From: Sipunculus nudus
Taxonomy: Eukaryota; Annelida; Sipuncula; Golfingiida; Sipunculidae
DNA: 64,000 bases
NCBI GenBank assembly: GCA_026874595.1
Contig: CM049310.1
Coordinates: 33,483,558 to 33,547,557, forward strand
Direction of reading: 5' to 3'
The notes beneath the pieces are model-generated. The model was not told the DNA's origin, searched no databases, and worked only from the letters and a program-made list of their open reading frames with translations. Of this stretch, positions 23,598 to 35,613 are shown in pieces. The stretch's first letter is position 1. Each line of letters opens with the position of its first letter. Both the position numbers and the translations under genes were made by a program.

Positions 23598-23942
23598 TTA
23601 ATGGTATTGCAAACCAAAAGAGATTTTCTGGCAACCAAGCTGCAAAAAGCTTAGCAAGAGGATAACGCAGCAGGCTGCTGCCGGATACACGGCATCGTGG
23701 GATTGACAGACGTCCTGGGCAGAATCCCCATCGCACGCCTGTCCTGGACTAAGGAAGACTTCCTTTGCCTTCGAAATAGGAATCTCAGTGGCACCGAGCA
23801 CCGCTAGTATTACCTCATCCGCTTCCCATTCTGGGTAACCAAGACTGGGATTATCAGTCTTATTGCTCCTACTGGTAGAGATCACTTGGCTTTGGTTATA
23901 ATGATTGAAGGATACCAATGTCCTATATCCGATGACTTCCAT
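23598..23942 (-). CDS. Candidate exon with hydrophobic C-terminus
   Basis: A 114-codon minus-strand frame in a GC-richer patch. It begins EVIGYRTLVSFNHYNQ, has an acidic middle (SLGYPEWEADE), a Cys stretch (ACDGDSAQDVCQSH), and a hydrophobic run (AAACCVILLLSFLQL) near the stop. That ending could be a GPI signal or single-pass anchor. A possible acceptor (ataacttggcag) precedes the frame. A donor inside the frame (gatgag/gtaata) is an alternative that would end the exon at EWEADE. Unidentified. Confidence 0.3.
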   Translation of the reverse strand: MEVIGYRTLVSFNHYNQSQVISTSRSNKTDNPSLGYPEWEADEVILAVLGATEIPISKAKEVFLSPGQACDGDSAQDVCQSHDAVYPAAACCVILLLSFLQLGCQKISFGLQYH

Positions 23943-23949
23943 TTCCTGC

Positions 23950-25687
23950 CAAGTTATTTCTTTTCATCAGGAGCAGGACCTCCATTACCTTAAAAAATCC
24001 TATAATTGTATCACCACAGGAGCTTTTATCCCAGATCAAGCAGGGTGTCCTTTTTGTAGGATCTCCTGGCTTAAAGTGCTGGTTTCTACAAGATCCAGGC
24101 TACCCACAACAATTCAACCCTGCATACAAAGGATAATTATGACTGAACTTTATAAGAATACAGCTAAGGATTTCTAATGCACTTAGTCCAAGATAACCAG
24201 ACACTGAAAGGTCAACTTGAATAACTTAAGTACATTGGGTTTTTCCTTAATTTTTATAATGTAAATTTTATCAATAAGAAACTTAAACTTAACAGGTGAA
24301 GCTTGGCCAAGTCCTGTCTAAACACATTATTTCATTATCTGCTTAATTCATTTATGTGCTTAATGTGATGAAATTACATTGATAATTTTTACAAACTAGA
24401 TAACATAAGGTAGAATGTTAAATGCCTCTGCTAAGGCTGTATTTATCATGGCTGACAAAACAGAGAAAACAATAATAATCATTGTAACATTGGTAACTGT
24501 TTGGCTAATGCTAGAAGCAGATTAAAGGTTAAGGACAGCAGCTAACAGTAAACATATGCCATTTTTAATCTAACTGAAAAAGAAATAAAAAAATTCTTCC
24601 TAACTTTTGAAGATGAAATATAAAAATACCCCGGGATTCATGCCCAAGTGTACATGTGGAAATTGACTCTTGTTATTGTCATATCTTATACCCTTGGCTG
24701 AGATCATTATTAATCCTCATGGAGTTCGCTGGTGTTATCGGGTCACTAGATCACCTGAAAAACGGGCCCTGATGTTTACTGAATAAGCACAGGCCAAGGT
24801 TTTTTGTCAACATAGTGCTGAACAGTATGGCGTTAGTCATGAAAAAGTGACCTGAAGATTTTTTTTAAACCATCATGAGCTGGAATGAAGTAGATGAATA
24901 ACATGATGATTACAATAATTACAGATATTCTGGTTGGCTTCTTCTGCCAGATTATTTTTTTTTAGCGAGATTTTCACTTTCTTCAGTGTTTTGCAAGGGT
25001 TAATTATATTAGCTATTACAGAGTATGTCCATTATTTTATGGTAATTATTCAATATGCAGTAAAATTTTAAGTATCTGCCCAGGACCCATTGGAACAGAG
25101 AATAAGTGGAAATCTTGTTGATCATTGGTAGATAATACAAAGCTCTCAAATAATTTATATCAGTCTTTGAATTATATATAATACAATAAAAGAGTTGTTA
25201 TATTATTCATAATAAATGTAAATCTTTCACTTTGTGCTGCTACCTGCATGCATAGATATCATGTCCATGAGATGCCAAAGAGGCTACAATATAAACAAAT
25301 GTTTACCTGTGTAAATCAGGTGTCATGATCATGGTTTTGCTTTTTTGATAAATTTCTTTTGCAAATCTTGCAAATTTGGAATGTGTATTATCATTGTATT
25401 TTGAGAATATGGATAACATCATGTTGGAATGTCAGTTGTGCTGAAGAAGTTGTTTGTATGCTCTGTGTGTTCTCCAGGCAGTAGTCCTTCACACTTCACA
25501 CACTAAAGTTGACTTATCAAAAGAAATCCCTTTTTATCAGAACAGTCAGAAGCCCTGACTCACTCCATCAGACTATGACTTCCACTTGTTTTATTAAAAT
25601 GCACCAGTGTACCAAACGATCAGCTTGTGTCAGAAAGAATTAGTCAGGAGGTCCTGAGGTGTTAAAGGGCATGAACATCACAGAATC
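23950..25687. other. AT-rich spacer
   Basis: Nothing firm. A 90-codon plus-strand frame (23905-24177) overlaps the minus-strand candidate and has poorer composition. Confidence 0.35.
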
Positions 25688-25696
25688 TTGAAGCTC

Positions 25697-26143
25697 ATGG
25701 GGAGGCCCACAGACTGTGTGGTGAAAAAGGAGTTAAACGATCATTCACTGGATCTTAGCAAAGACATATTGGTGCTTTGTGCATGTAATGTCCCAAATGA
25801 TGCCAACATATCCATCTTTCATATTACTTTGAAACAATCACTTGAATTTCAAATAAATGGTACTAAACAAGTATACCAGTGCCTATACAGAGAGCAAAGG
25901 GGGAGAGAGAAAAAGAGAGAGATCAAGAGAATAAGAGATCAAGAAAATGAGAAAGAGATTGAGAGAGATGGGCAGGAAGACAGACAGACAGAGACAGTGT
26001 GCAAAAGAAATATACAGAGAAAAAGAGATGCCATAAAGCTGTTTAAATATACTTTTATTACATTTTGCAGGGCTTTCAGGAATGTAGGCATGAGGGTCTA
26101 CTGTGACAGTATAGATTATACAATTTCTGGCTGCACTGCCTAA
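25697..26143 (+). CDS. 148-codon open frame with purine-repeat centre
   Basis: ATG at 25697 opens a frame with an ordinary-looking first third (SLDLSKDILVLCACNVPNDA), a highly charged Arg/Glu/Lys stretch encoded by the (GA)-rich simple repeat at about 25900-26020, and a Cys-containing end (VYCDSIDYTISGCTA). A possible acceptor (ttacattttgcag) lies inside it, just before the last part. It may be a real gene crossed by a microsatellite, or a frame kept open by the purine tract. Confidence 0.2.
   Translation: MGRPTDCVVKKELNDHSLDLSKDILVLCACNVPNDANISIFHITLKQSLEFQINGTKQVYQCLYREQRGREKKREIKRIRDQENEKEIERDGQEDRQTETVCKRNIQRKRDAIKLFKYTFITFCRAFRNVGMRVYCDSIDYTISGCTA
25900..26020. repeat. Purine tract, (GA)n-like
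   Basis: Imperfect gagagaaaaagagag-type sequence ending in gacagacagacagagacag. It is the mirror class of the pyrimidine tract at 6849-7112. Confidence 0.85.
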
Positions 26144-26942
26144 AGATGGGACCAGGCTCATTTCAGTCAGTGACAAGTGCCAATAATTGGTACTTAAAGC
26201 TGGTCAGCTGTGTATAAGAATTAACCTGTGTTAGCATATAAGAAACAGGCTTCTTTTTTTTAAGCATTTATAATCTGTGCAAAGCTTAACCCCTTTAGAA
26301 TACTGGAATACTTATAATCATATGTGGTTCTCACAGGATATATTTTTTTGATAAAGCAAAACTATGCATTAATAATTTACATTTCTATACAATTACTTCT
26401 TTGGTTAACGGTTATGTGATTGGCCCGGTTTATGTTGATGTGTGTGTCCAAGCCATGTAAACAAAAGTTCTGTATGGACTTCAATGAAAAATTTGTGGAA
26501 GGATAAGCCATGGACAAAAGGATAGAAATTTTATTTTGGGACAGATTGGTGCAATTAATATGTGGATATTGATCTAGATCCATCCAAATTTGCCCCTTTT
26601 TGCCTGCATCTAGTGTCTTTCTCCATACAACATCTTCATAAATAAACTGATTCACCATCAAATTTGATAACTTCTTCCTTGCCTATCTTTTAAAGATATG
26701 CAGCAGACAAGTAATGTTCTTTAATGTTCATGAACTGACAAGATTTCATCTTTACAAATTTCACTTAACATCTGTTGAAAGATAGGCAACGGGTAAATGT
26801 TTCAAATGATGTTAATAGTCAATTTCACCTTATGTTTACAATTAATTTCACTGAATGATTATATGACTGATTATAGTATGTAAATAGCAGCACTTAGAGC
26901 AATTAAGCAATAAAGCAGCATGTGACTCTTTAATAACCAAAT

Positions 26943-27149
26943 CAGTGGCAGATCCAGAGAGGGGGTCAAGAGGGTCCTGACCCCCCCCCCCCCTCCCCTT
27001 TTGAGCTAAAGCTACCTTTTTTTAGGGTTTCAAACCACATTGTGCCACCCTGACCCCCTCCTTTCAGGACCAGAGGATCTTTTTAAAAGTTTACTTTCAG
27101 TCTTCCTGGGCCTGAACCTCACCTTTCCAAAATCCTGGATCCACCCCTG
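26943..27149 (+). mobile_element. hAT-type MITE, best copy
   Basis: The left end cagtggcagatccag and right end ctggatccacccctg are inverted repeats of each other (12 of 15 match), close to the CAGGGGCGGATCCAG type end typical of many hAT MITEs. Length 207 bp with a poly-C run near the left end. An 8-bp target duplication is not clear: the flanks share only caaat. Confidence 0.7.
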
Positions 27150-27824
27150 CAAATGTTGAAATTAGTGCAGCACACAGACAGGCATAAGATTATGTTCTCT
27201 TTCATCAATCAATGACCATATCTTTTCAGTTAGTGAAAATGTTCTTTCTTTAAAACGTTCACCTCTGGCAAAAATATTACTGAAATTTTCTAAAGGAGCA
27301 ATTACCTCCGATGGAATAAGAAGAAATCTGATAATAGAGTGTTTATTTTTAAACTAACAGCAGTTATGTAGCAGAATTGAAATAACCATCCATATCCCAC
27401 TTTTAGTCAGAGGAAATTAACTTTTCTAGAACAGTTACAAGAGCAATATCTACCCCATGTTTGATATATGTGTTTCATTTCCATATGACCAATTTCCTCA
27501 ACTGCTGGTGGTTTATTCAACATATTATTATAACAGACTGTTTACACAGACATTAAAATAAATTAATTATTAAATGTTCTGTATAGTATTTGTTTGTTTC
27601 TCAATTGTATTGGTAATATGGTTATTGATCCAATTTTCAATTTTTTTCTTTTTTAATGAAAGAGAATTTATAATGAAAAACAGCCAGGGCAAACAATTGA
27701 TATTGCAGATTAAGAGGACAAACAATAATGATCTACTATTGCACTTGTATCCCAATTTATCCAATATAAAATCTAAAATGGATCAAACCCATTATCTGGA
27801 TCTGCAGCAACAAAGTTTAAAGGA

Positions 27825-27980
27825 CTTGGACAGTCAAGGGGTAAAATGCTTCACATTTGGCGATCTAGCTTTGATACCTGGTGTTACTGTGAGAATGGTT
27901 TGAATTAAGTAGCCCGTCCAATATCAGTGATTTTTCTGCGGGTCCTCCGGTTACCTCCACCTCTAGACACTACCATCTGA
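27825..27980 (+). mobile_element. Old SINE fragment
   Basis: A B-box-like gctttgatacctgg (about 27868) is followed by ttttctgcgggtcctccgg and ttacctccacc, a pairing I recognise from tRNA-type SINEs of several invertebrates (known-family resemblance from memory). The head is diverged and no tail is clear. Confidence 0.4.
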
Positions 27981-28452
27981 GCCATGGAGAGTATCTTGAA
28001 TACTGGTAGTTATAACAACTCTTTGTACAATCCATGCAAAATAAAGTTTAAAGTTTACTGGTCAGAATGATGTTTACAGATAACACAGCGGTTGGACTTC
28101 AGGTAATGCAGATTGTGTGATATGGAGGCCCTTATCATAAAGGTAAATCCTCAGTTTCAGATATTTGGTACAGGTATAAATGTTAATTTAGGGGATGCAG
28201 GGTAGGTAATCTAGGATTCTTAGTGATTCTGGAAGAATGACAAATTAAGGCAAAGAAGCCCAATTAGTGTTACCATATATACATTCATCAGTATACCCAG
28301 CACATCATCAGTAAAGACCAGTCAAAGTGCTGATTGGCTAAAGGCATGTGGGGCTACGAGGTCTGGCATGTGGTGGAAAATACCAACCTGATTTACAGGA
28401 GGGAGTTCTGCTCTACCATAAATCCTTTTATCTGAGACTGGAAAATAGCAAT

Positions 28453-28824
28453 TTAGGCAGATTTAGTGGCTGTTTGAAAGTCACACTGACGGGTAACAGA
28501 TATACTGCTATATTCATCCCTGGAAGTTATGGCGTGACTTGGTCTCACATGCCTCACTAATGATACAAGGAACAAGATCCTGAACCACTCCCCATGGTTT
28601 ACTTTGTGTATGTATTCCATTAGATCTATCATATCAGTTGTGTGAGCTCCAAACACTTGGTCTCTCTGGACTATAGCTATGACAGCAGCACTACAATTGG
28701 ATACAGCCTGGTGTATACTGCTATACTGATACAGTTTAAAACAGCTAATTAATGTAAAGGAATCAGTCCACCAAATATTTAAAATTTGGAAATAGTATAT
28801 AACTGGTATAAATTTAGATTGCAT
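28453..28824 (-). CDS. Candidate exon, unidentified
   Basis: A 123-codon minus-strand frame. Its best part follows a possible acceptor (gcagtatacaccag) and reads AVSNCSAAVIAIVQRDQVFG then AHTTDMIDLMEYIHKVNHGE, with balanced composition. The first ~35 codons upstream of that acceptor are AT-rich and probably intronic. No family recognised. Confidence 0.3.
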   Translation of the reverse strand: MQSKFIPVIYYFQILNIWWTDSFTLISCFKLYQYSSIHQAVSNCSAAVIAIVQRDQVFGAHTTDMIDLMEYIHKVNHGEWFRILFLVSLVRHVRPSHAITSRDEYSSISVTRQCDFQTATKSA

Positions 28825-28978
28825 GATTCACATATTTCTATTATTTAATTTTATTAATGTAAACTAACACACATGCTGATAATTATGTGCTCTTGATAAA
28901 TTTATTTTCTTTTTAATATGAGGAAATCCATAAAATGTCCAATGTGAAATTAATTCACAATAATAACTAGAATACAGG

Positions 28979-29100
28979 TAGTCCACAAGCGACTATGTGT
29001 ATCCCCAATATCACATAGGCATGGGTAGAGTAAGGTTTGGTATGTTCCTAACAAATATGTGTCATCAGTAATCATGATGAAATTAGATTTACGTTCATGA
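28979..29100 (+). mobile_element. Solo left end of the 2.76-kb element type
   Basis: The sequence tagtccacaagcgactatg then tgtatcccc (28979 onward) matches the left end at 2757 (tagtcgacaggcgactatg). One hairpin base pair is lost. Similarity fades within about 100 bp and no tandem core follows. Confidence 0.55.
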
Positions 29101-29164
29101 GCAGGCTGAACTGAGGTGCATTCTCCTTGACTGAATCTGAAGTATGTGCTGCAGGTGTTATTTA

Positions 29165-29385
29165 GTATTATGTTAACTCACAGTCCGAATCAGGATATGG
29201 GCTGGACCAGAGCCCGATCAGGGTTTGGACTGGTCAGAATCCTAATCAAGATTCGGGTCCTGACCAATCACCAATTGGTCCCGATCAGGATTCAGTCCAG
29301 CCTAAACCCTAAATGGGATCTGGTCCAGCCAAGATCCCATTAGGCCAGACTGAATCGTGATTTGAGATCGGGATCCAGCTGGGCC
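29165..29385. repeat. Quasi-repeat of gatcaggatt / ggtccag motifs
   Basis: About 220 bp is almost entirely variants of cctgatcaggattcg and tggaccag in both orientations, without a fixed period. Internal inverted pairs are frequent. It runs straight into the TA repeat. Confidence 0.7.
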
Positions 29386-29387
29386 TT

Positions 29388-29450
<63 letters not shown>

Positions 29451-29482
29451 GTATATATGTATATATATATATATATATATAT
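29386..29482. repeat. (TA)n microsatellite with TG interruptions
   Basis: Nearly 100 bp of TA dinucleotides broken by three or four gtatata units. Confidence 0.97.
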
Positions 29483-29644
29483 AGATAATTAATAATTATA
29501 ATAAATTAATAATAATTATGAAGTAACTACTGTTGTATAGATTTGGTAACATGGCAAGGAAATGAAGTTTAAATAGTAGCAGCATTCCACACAGCAGTCA
29601 CAGCTCAGCTCAGGTTCCCTGTAGATATCCAGTCACAACATGAA

Positions 29645-29980
29645 TTGAATCACATCAAGAAGTTGTTTCTTTGGTCCTCACATCACACAGAATCCTCTCA
29701 CCCACAGGGGGCCATGTTTTTTTTTAATCTGATCTGCAGCTGGGGAGAAATCTATTATGTATCTGCATCAAAACAGAGGATTAAAAAATGTAACTTTGTT
29801 AGGGCAAATAGCTGTGATTTCATTGAGTCCCACTGCCTGCAGTCTCCCTGCACTCTGTATGCTCGTCAGATTTCATTCGGGTTTGAAATTACACCGTGCC
29901 CCCGCCCCTATGGAAACCTCGCTCTGGGGACACCAACGTTCTTTGTGGATTTTACCGAGAATTCTATGACTATCATGTGA
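29645..29980 (+). other. GC-richer patch with GC box and 111-codon frame
   Basis: The plus-strand frame ends FGFEITPCPRPYGNLALGTP and then a stop. The opposite strand carries ggggcggggg, an SP1-type GC box, near 29890-29900, with several CpGs around it. This could be a promoter, an exon or neither. Confidence 0.22.
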
Positions 29981-29999
29981 TAATTTCATCGCAGGAGGT

Positions 30000-30637
30000 T
30001 GCAGTAGGATGCAGCCATGCTAAAACCCCAATCTTCTGCATTCAATGTATGACCACAAGCTGACCATGGTGACCTTGTAAGTAAAACACAGGATATGGCC
30101 TTCAATCTTTGACCTTAGGTCATATATTGCAGTTTGAGAAATCTATATCAAGGCTGGAATAATGTTTTGGTTGCATCGATCTAAAATTTATCTTTTCTCA
30201 TAAACAACTGCAGACATAAATCAACTCCTTGCATGCCATAGCATCTGTATTCTATAAATACCTGAGGTCAGTTGGATAAGTTCCATCTGGCCTTAGTATC
30301 AAGACAATAGTGGACCTATTGCTATTCAATTATCCAGAGTCCACAGAGCTGGAAAATGATCTTGGATATTTATAAGTCAATGGATATAGCATACCATGAT
30401 CCTAGAGTGTTCATTCAAGATAGTGAGAGATGCGCTTCTGTATACTGGTGGTGATATAATAAACAAAAAAAACCCTTATTGATACAGTAGGATTTTTTCA
30501 TCTTAATTTCTAAGTTAAAAAAGTTACAAATAAAGTTTCTATAAATTAAATATTACTGTTGATGGTAAATTCAATTTGTTGATAATCTTGTTAACTGTTA
30601 GTAGTATCATTCAGTTAAGGATGTGAAGTAAAACAAC
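30000..30637. other. Spacer, nothing recognised
   Basis: Moderately AT-rich, with no splice-supported frame and no repeat match. Confidence 0.4.
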
Positions 30638-30640
30638 AAA

Positions 30641-31616
30641 CAAGGGACCCATGGGTCATGGTGCTCAGCTGAAGTCTGAAATTTTTGCAAAGGCAAAATA
30701 TGCAAAATATTCTGTTTTCATGTTTTTCATATAAATATTTTAGCATAGATCTGAATATATGATTGCAAAATTAATACTCTGACAAGACTGTCATGAAGAA
30801 AAACAGTAAAAGTTACTGTGATGCCAATGATAAATTTACAGATGGACAGGCAAGTGGACAGAATGGACTGATACCTTTATTTCAATTTCAAGAAAATAAT
30901 GCATTTAAGTTTATATTAAAGCCTTTCTTTTAGCATATCCACTTTTTCCATTAATAGTTTTTATCAGATTTATTTTTTTTTTTTGTTTACAATTAAAAAA
31001 ATAATCTGAAAATATAAGTTGAAATATCAGAGTTCTAAGTTGCAATCATTATTTATCCAGAGTGTAGCTCATATGGGGTCATATTATGCATACACATATA
31101 TTTTATAATTTTAAATCTATTTTAATCTTTAAACTGAATTTAAAAGAAAATAATGCCACAACATGGCATCTTCAAGATTATTCCTTGAATCACAATTAAA
31201 AAAATTGTACATTGGAGTTTTCAGTACATGATTACTTTTATTCACCGAAATTAAAAGATTAAAAGAAAATTTGATAAAAAAAAAACATCTTTTCAAATAA
31301 AGTATACACAATTTTGGTTGAATGAGGGACAAATGTCAAACAATATCATTGTGCTAATTACTATCACAGCTATAATTATTTTTGGAATTAATAGTCAATT
31401 TCACACCTGGTGAAGTTTTTTCTCTTCTCGAGTAAGGAATTCCTGATCTGATGAACATCCACACTTTCATTGCAATACACCACTTTGTGGACACAATTAA
31501 AGGTGCACTTTAATCACTATAACCCTGTTGGTACACTACAAAATCTAAAATGTAGCATAGCCTAGAATAAGAATGAATCAAATACAGAAAATTAAAACAT
31601 TCACCTAGTTTATGCA

Positions 31617-31649
<33 letters not shown>

Positions 31650-32516
31650 GTACAGAGCAGAGGGGAAGACTGCATATAGTGGCCAAGATGAGCCAAGGCA
31701 AGCTGCCCGGACTGGGTTACATAACACAAGTGAAGGCTGTACTACTAGGTGGGCTTGATGTAAACATCACTTAACATGGTGTATGAAAATTTAACTAAAA
31801 AGCTACTCTTTTCCATCAATTCCTTTGAAATTTCAGATTTTAAAAGATAAAATCCTTATGTAAACATGCCGTGAAAATTAATAAAATAGATTAAATAAAA
31901 AAACAGTGCTTACAGGGGAAAAACATGCCGTTGCCAAAGCTGGACAAAATATAAGATATTGATTTTTATTTATGCTAATAATTAAAAGAATATACAAAAT
32001 TCAGATATCAATTTAGGATGAACTGTGGAATCTTGATTAAATAAAGTTATATCCCTGAAAAAAAGTCTCCAGCTGCATCAATTTTCATGTTAAGTGAGTA
32101 AAAATATTTCATGATTTTTAAAAACTGCATATTGTTTGGGCTAATAACTTCAAAACAATATGCAAAACTGACCTATTTTGGTATATTCATAGAAAATGTA
32201 CAGAAGAATAGGCATACTAAATATGATCATAAACAGATCAGTGGTTTTGATATTAGGCAGCCTTGAAGTGTAACAATGGCTTTTTTATGGAAAACTGAGA
32301 TTTTTCCTTAAAAGGAATGAAGTCCTAGTGACCCAATTTTTGGTATGGTAGTAGATGTTGGGGACATCTAACTGTATGCAAAATTTTGGATTCTTAGGTT
32401 CAACGGTTTCAAAATGTGCCCTGTTATGTTAATGGACAGCTGGACAGCCGTCAGGACGGACATCGGACAAAGGACCACAACTATAACTCAGATGACTTAT
32501 AGTCAGCTCAGCTAAA
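30641..32516 (+). mobile_element. GCTCAGCTGA-family element, 1.9 kb
   Basis: The left end is caagggacccatgggtcatg then gtgctcagctgaa (gctcagctga at 30663-30672). The right end is ggacggacatcggacaaagg, then gactt, then atagtcagctcagctaaa (32503-32512, one base off the inverted copy). The inner part 31835-32510 matches 59975-60540 and 60650-61330. No coding capacity recognised. A 30-base poly-G run lies inside. Confidence 0.6.
31619..31648 (+). repeat. Poly-G run, 30 bases
   Basis: An uninterrupted run of about 30 G on the plus strand. The poly-proline frame on the other strand is an artefact. Such a run could form G-quadruplexes and is prone to assembly length errors. Confidence 0.95.
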
Positions 32517-33044
32517 CACACTGTAATATAAATATAAATTTAAATATAATTACTGATAATAATAGGCATTTTCTTACATCATTAATTCCAATAAAATAAA
32601 TTCTCATGTGGAAGTTGATTACAGTTGTCTGTTATTCCAATATCTGTGTGAACATTTTAGGATTTTAAGAATAACTAAGGTCAATAATTTTGAAAATGAG
32701 TAATTTAGACCCATGTTCTTTTTAGAAATCATTTATTACTGATAAGTCCTCTGTTGGTATTAAATAATCTTAGTTTTCTTTTTCAATGGTACATAAACTC
32801 AGACTTCAATAAATGGATAATGATAAACAGAATTATTTTTTATAATTATAAAACATACAAATTGATATATATTGCATATGAATTGTCATAAAAAAAGAAG
32901 AATAAAATGAGTAAATATACGAACCTAAAGCAGCACCATCATATCAGCCTTGAACATGAGGAAACCCTGAGTTTAAAGCAAACTTAAAAACATCCATAAG
33001 AAAACAAAGTCTCAGTGTTAAAGGAAACTCCACCCCTGAAGACA
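32517..33044. other. AT-rich spacer
   Basis: Nothing recognised. Confidence 0.4.
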
Positions 33045-33239
33045 TCAGAAGAACTGGATAAAAAGACTGATCGTGCCTCCTTGTCCGTAACCAAACCAAT
33101 TCCAGACCCCGTCTGCTTGACGGTACCTTTGGGGAACTGCATGCGAACAGATCATGAATGTTAAACTGAGAAAATCAATGTGCTCGAGAAAAGAATATTT
33201 GAAGCGTAATATATCTTGAAAAACTTTTCCCACACACAA
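33045..33239 (-). other. CpG-containing patch with candidate minus-strand exon
   Basis: On the minus strand a good acceptor (gattttctcag) is followed by about 180 nt in which all three frames stay open for long stretches. One reads MQFPKGTVKQTGSGIGLVTD then KEARSVFLSSSS; its GTVK...GxG...VF pattern is faintly like a cold-shock domain. Because three frames are open, frame choice is not possible by eye. A donor at aaag/gtaccg is another option. Confidence 0.25.
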
Positions 33240-33356
33240 CCATGAGGTTTTGATCGTATGGCGACAGATTGCTAAGAGAGGATTATGGGTAATGGTTCTT
33301 CCTCGTGCAATTTGTTTCTGGTTTTGACACTTATGGTTGATATTTTGCTCTACCAG

Positions 33357-35095
33357 GAAACTGCCAGTTTAAAATAGTGTCATTACTACCCTGTATGATG
33401 AGTATTGTCAGTGACATCCATCATGCTGGCTCTGTGCCCACTGGCCTCAGACTAGGACAAACACGATTCCATAATACATCACAAATGGAAACTCCCAACA
33501 TATACACCCCAGGCAATCTGATTATGTCCATGAAAAATGAGTTTTTATCAACAATTGTCAAAAAAGGGAAAGTGCTTATCCTTAGGTACAGCTTATATTG
33601 TAGTAAGTGTATGGTAATATTACAAGGTATTCTGCATGTTCATTTAAATAGAAATCAAATTGTAATAGTGTCTTAATTATCTTTAGTTACTGCATACATT
33701 TTATTATTTTTATTACCTCTGTCTGGGAGGTTATGTTTTCACCTGTTTCATTGTTCATCTGTTTGTAGATTTACACCGAAAAAAAAATAATACAGAGACT
33801 TAAATACAGAGGTTGGAAATGGGCAAAGTATGGACTAATTAGTTTTGATCTGCATAACGAGGGAGTGTTACGCCAGTTTGTTTATATGGCCTTGGCTGAG
33901 GTATGAACTCTAATGAATGTCATTCTCGTTACTACCAGTAATCAATCAGTGAACTTTATTTGCTTGATCATGTAGCTATTGAATGAGAGTTTATTGTGTG
34001 AGAAATGTGTTTGTCTAATGTTAAAACTAATTTTACTGCTATATTGTTACAATACTGAGGTGTATGCATCATTTTGATTAAAAAGAAACTGATCTGGACC
34101 TTTGATTTACTGCACCTAATATATTGGTAGGAATTCTTTGGAGTCATGGGAAACTGATTAATTCATACCTAAAAATCATGTAAATATCTATCTCAATGGC
34201 TTTAGATTATATATTAGGCTAATCATCAAGGACATTCTCAGGGCTCAGTTACTAAAAGATGTGCTATACCTATAACCATGCACTGAATGGAACTGTTTCT
34301 TTGTCTTTAATATTATTGACCAATCCTGTGGCAACAAACTATTAACCCCTGACAGCTTCTATAGAACAAGATCCTTGGGCCATCAGACATCTGACAGCTA
34401 AATAAATTGGCTGCCTGAAACCAGGGAGCAGAGAAAGAAAACATCAAGTTTGATTGCAGGATATTTTTTCTGTCTTCAGGAAGCTAAGGCCACTTACAAT
34501 ATTTTTTGTCTGCATCAAACTGCCTTTGCTGGAGTCTCCAATCTTAATAAGATTCCATGTGAAATGTTTCTATAAGTATGAGTGATTTTCTTTGTTATAA
34601 CAACCTATACATTTGCTGGCATAAGAACAAATTATAAATAGATGCACTGGCACATAAGGCTTTTCTATATATATTTATTCTAAATTTATTTCAAATTAAC
34701 TTCTCAGCACATGCCTGTATTTTATTTTACACATACCTGTTCACACACAATGACAATATGATGTTATATATTTTTATAATATTTATGGAAATTTCCTTCA
34801 ACTTGCAAATGTATTAATAACGTTCTCATGACAAATACATTGTTTTGTTGTCAGCCATGAAAAGTGACAGCAGATACTATAAAATATAAATATTCAAATA
34901 TGCAAATCAGCTATTTCTGTGGGAGTGTGTTAAGATGAAAATTGCTAAAATTGATTCTTTTCATTAGGATATCTGGTTATTAAAAACAACATATTTCTTT
35001 TCAGATTCCTTGTGAATGAGAGTTTTCAAGCCGAACAGTTGCTGAATCTGCATAATCCAATTCCATATTTATACTCCTTTATGATATCAAACTAA
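33357..35095 (+). CDS. Two-exon gene 3' end candidate, product unknown
   Basis: Exon A is 33357-33585 (229 nt), after acceptor tattttgctctaccag and before donor cttag/gtacag. Exon B is 35005-35095, after the strong acceptor aacatatttcttttcag, and ends at TAA. Exon A ends in phase 2 (AG) and exon B supplies A, so the join reads VLILR-FLVNESFQAEQLL. Exon A reads for example SDIHHAGSVPTGLRLGQTRF and exon B ends NPIPYLYSFMISN. Exon A's start needs one more base from an upstream exon I did not find. An ATG upstream (MGNGSSSCNLFLVLTLM) would read in another frame. No family recognised. Confidence 0.35.
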
Positions 35096-35440
35096 AATTA
35101 TTTTATAATAAGATATATAATATTATACTTTGATAAGAGTACAGCTGTTTTTGAAGACAGTTACATTGTAACTTTGAACCTGAAGACAGGTGTTTCTGAG
35201 ATTAACTGTTTTGAATACAGCTGTCTTCTTGAGGTACCTGTTTTCTTCAGAGGGCTCCTATCTGGATTGCATGCTGTTTATTTAAATGCAAACACTGTGT
35301 GCTGAGATATCAATACATCATATATGTCCATAAAATTATCTACATAACTGCAGTTTCTCTCCGAATTAAAATAAAAGTACTTTCAAACTGCATAAGAACT
35401 GATTTCAAAATTGCCTGATATTTAGCAAGTAAAATTTACT

Positions 35441-35600
35441 AAGTAGGTGCAACTGCCCCTAAAGATAACACAGGTAATATAATGCATGGCATTTCTATTC
35501 TTTTTTTGCTTCTAGAGGGCAAAGTAGGTGCAACAGCCCCTACAAATAACACAAGTATTATGATGCATTGAACTTTTTTTTTGCTTCTGGGAATTCCTGT
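35441..35600. repeat. Tandem duplication, 81-bp period
   Basis: The string aagtaggtgcaac begins at 35441 and 35522. Each is followed by gcccct, a/gataacaca, atgatgcat-like sequence and tttttttgcttct. Confidence 0.85.
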
Positions 35601-35613
35601 CTCTCTGACCCAG

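Noticed and set aside
26377-26661. 94-codon minus-strand open frame (FIYEDVVWRKTLDAGKKGQI...)
   Set aside because: Parts look coding-like, but I found no acceptor, donor or family resemblance.
31510-31701. Proline-rich open frame
   Set aside because: The prolines are the 30-base G run read on the other strand.
34498-34542. 45-nt minus-strand exon-like segment (IGDSSKGSLMQTKNI) with donor gtaagt
   Set aside because: The acceptor is weak, no partner exon was found, and the reading does not match the expected next part of syntaxin-6.
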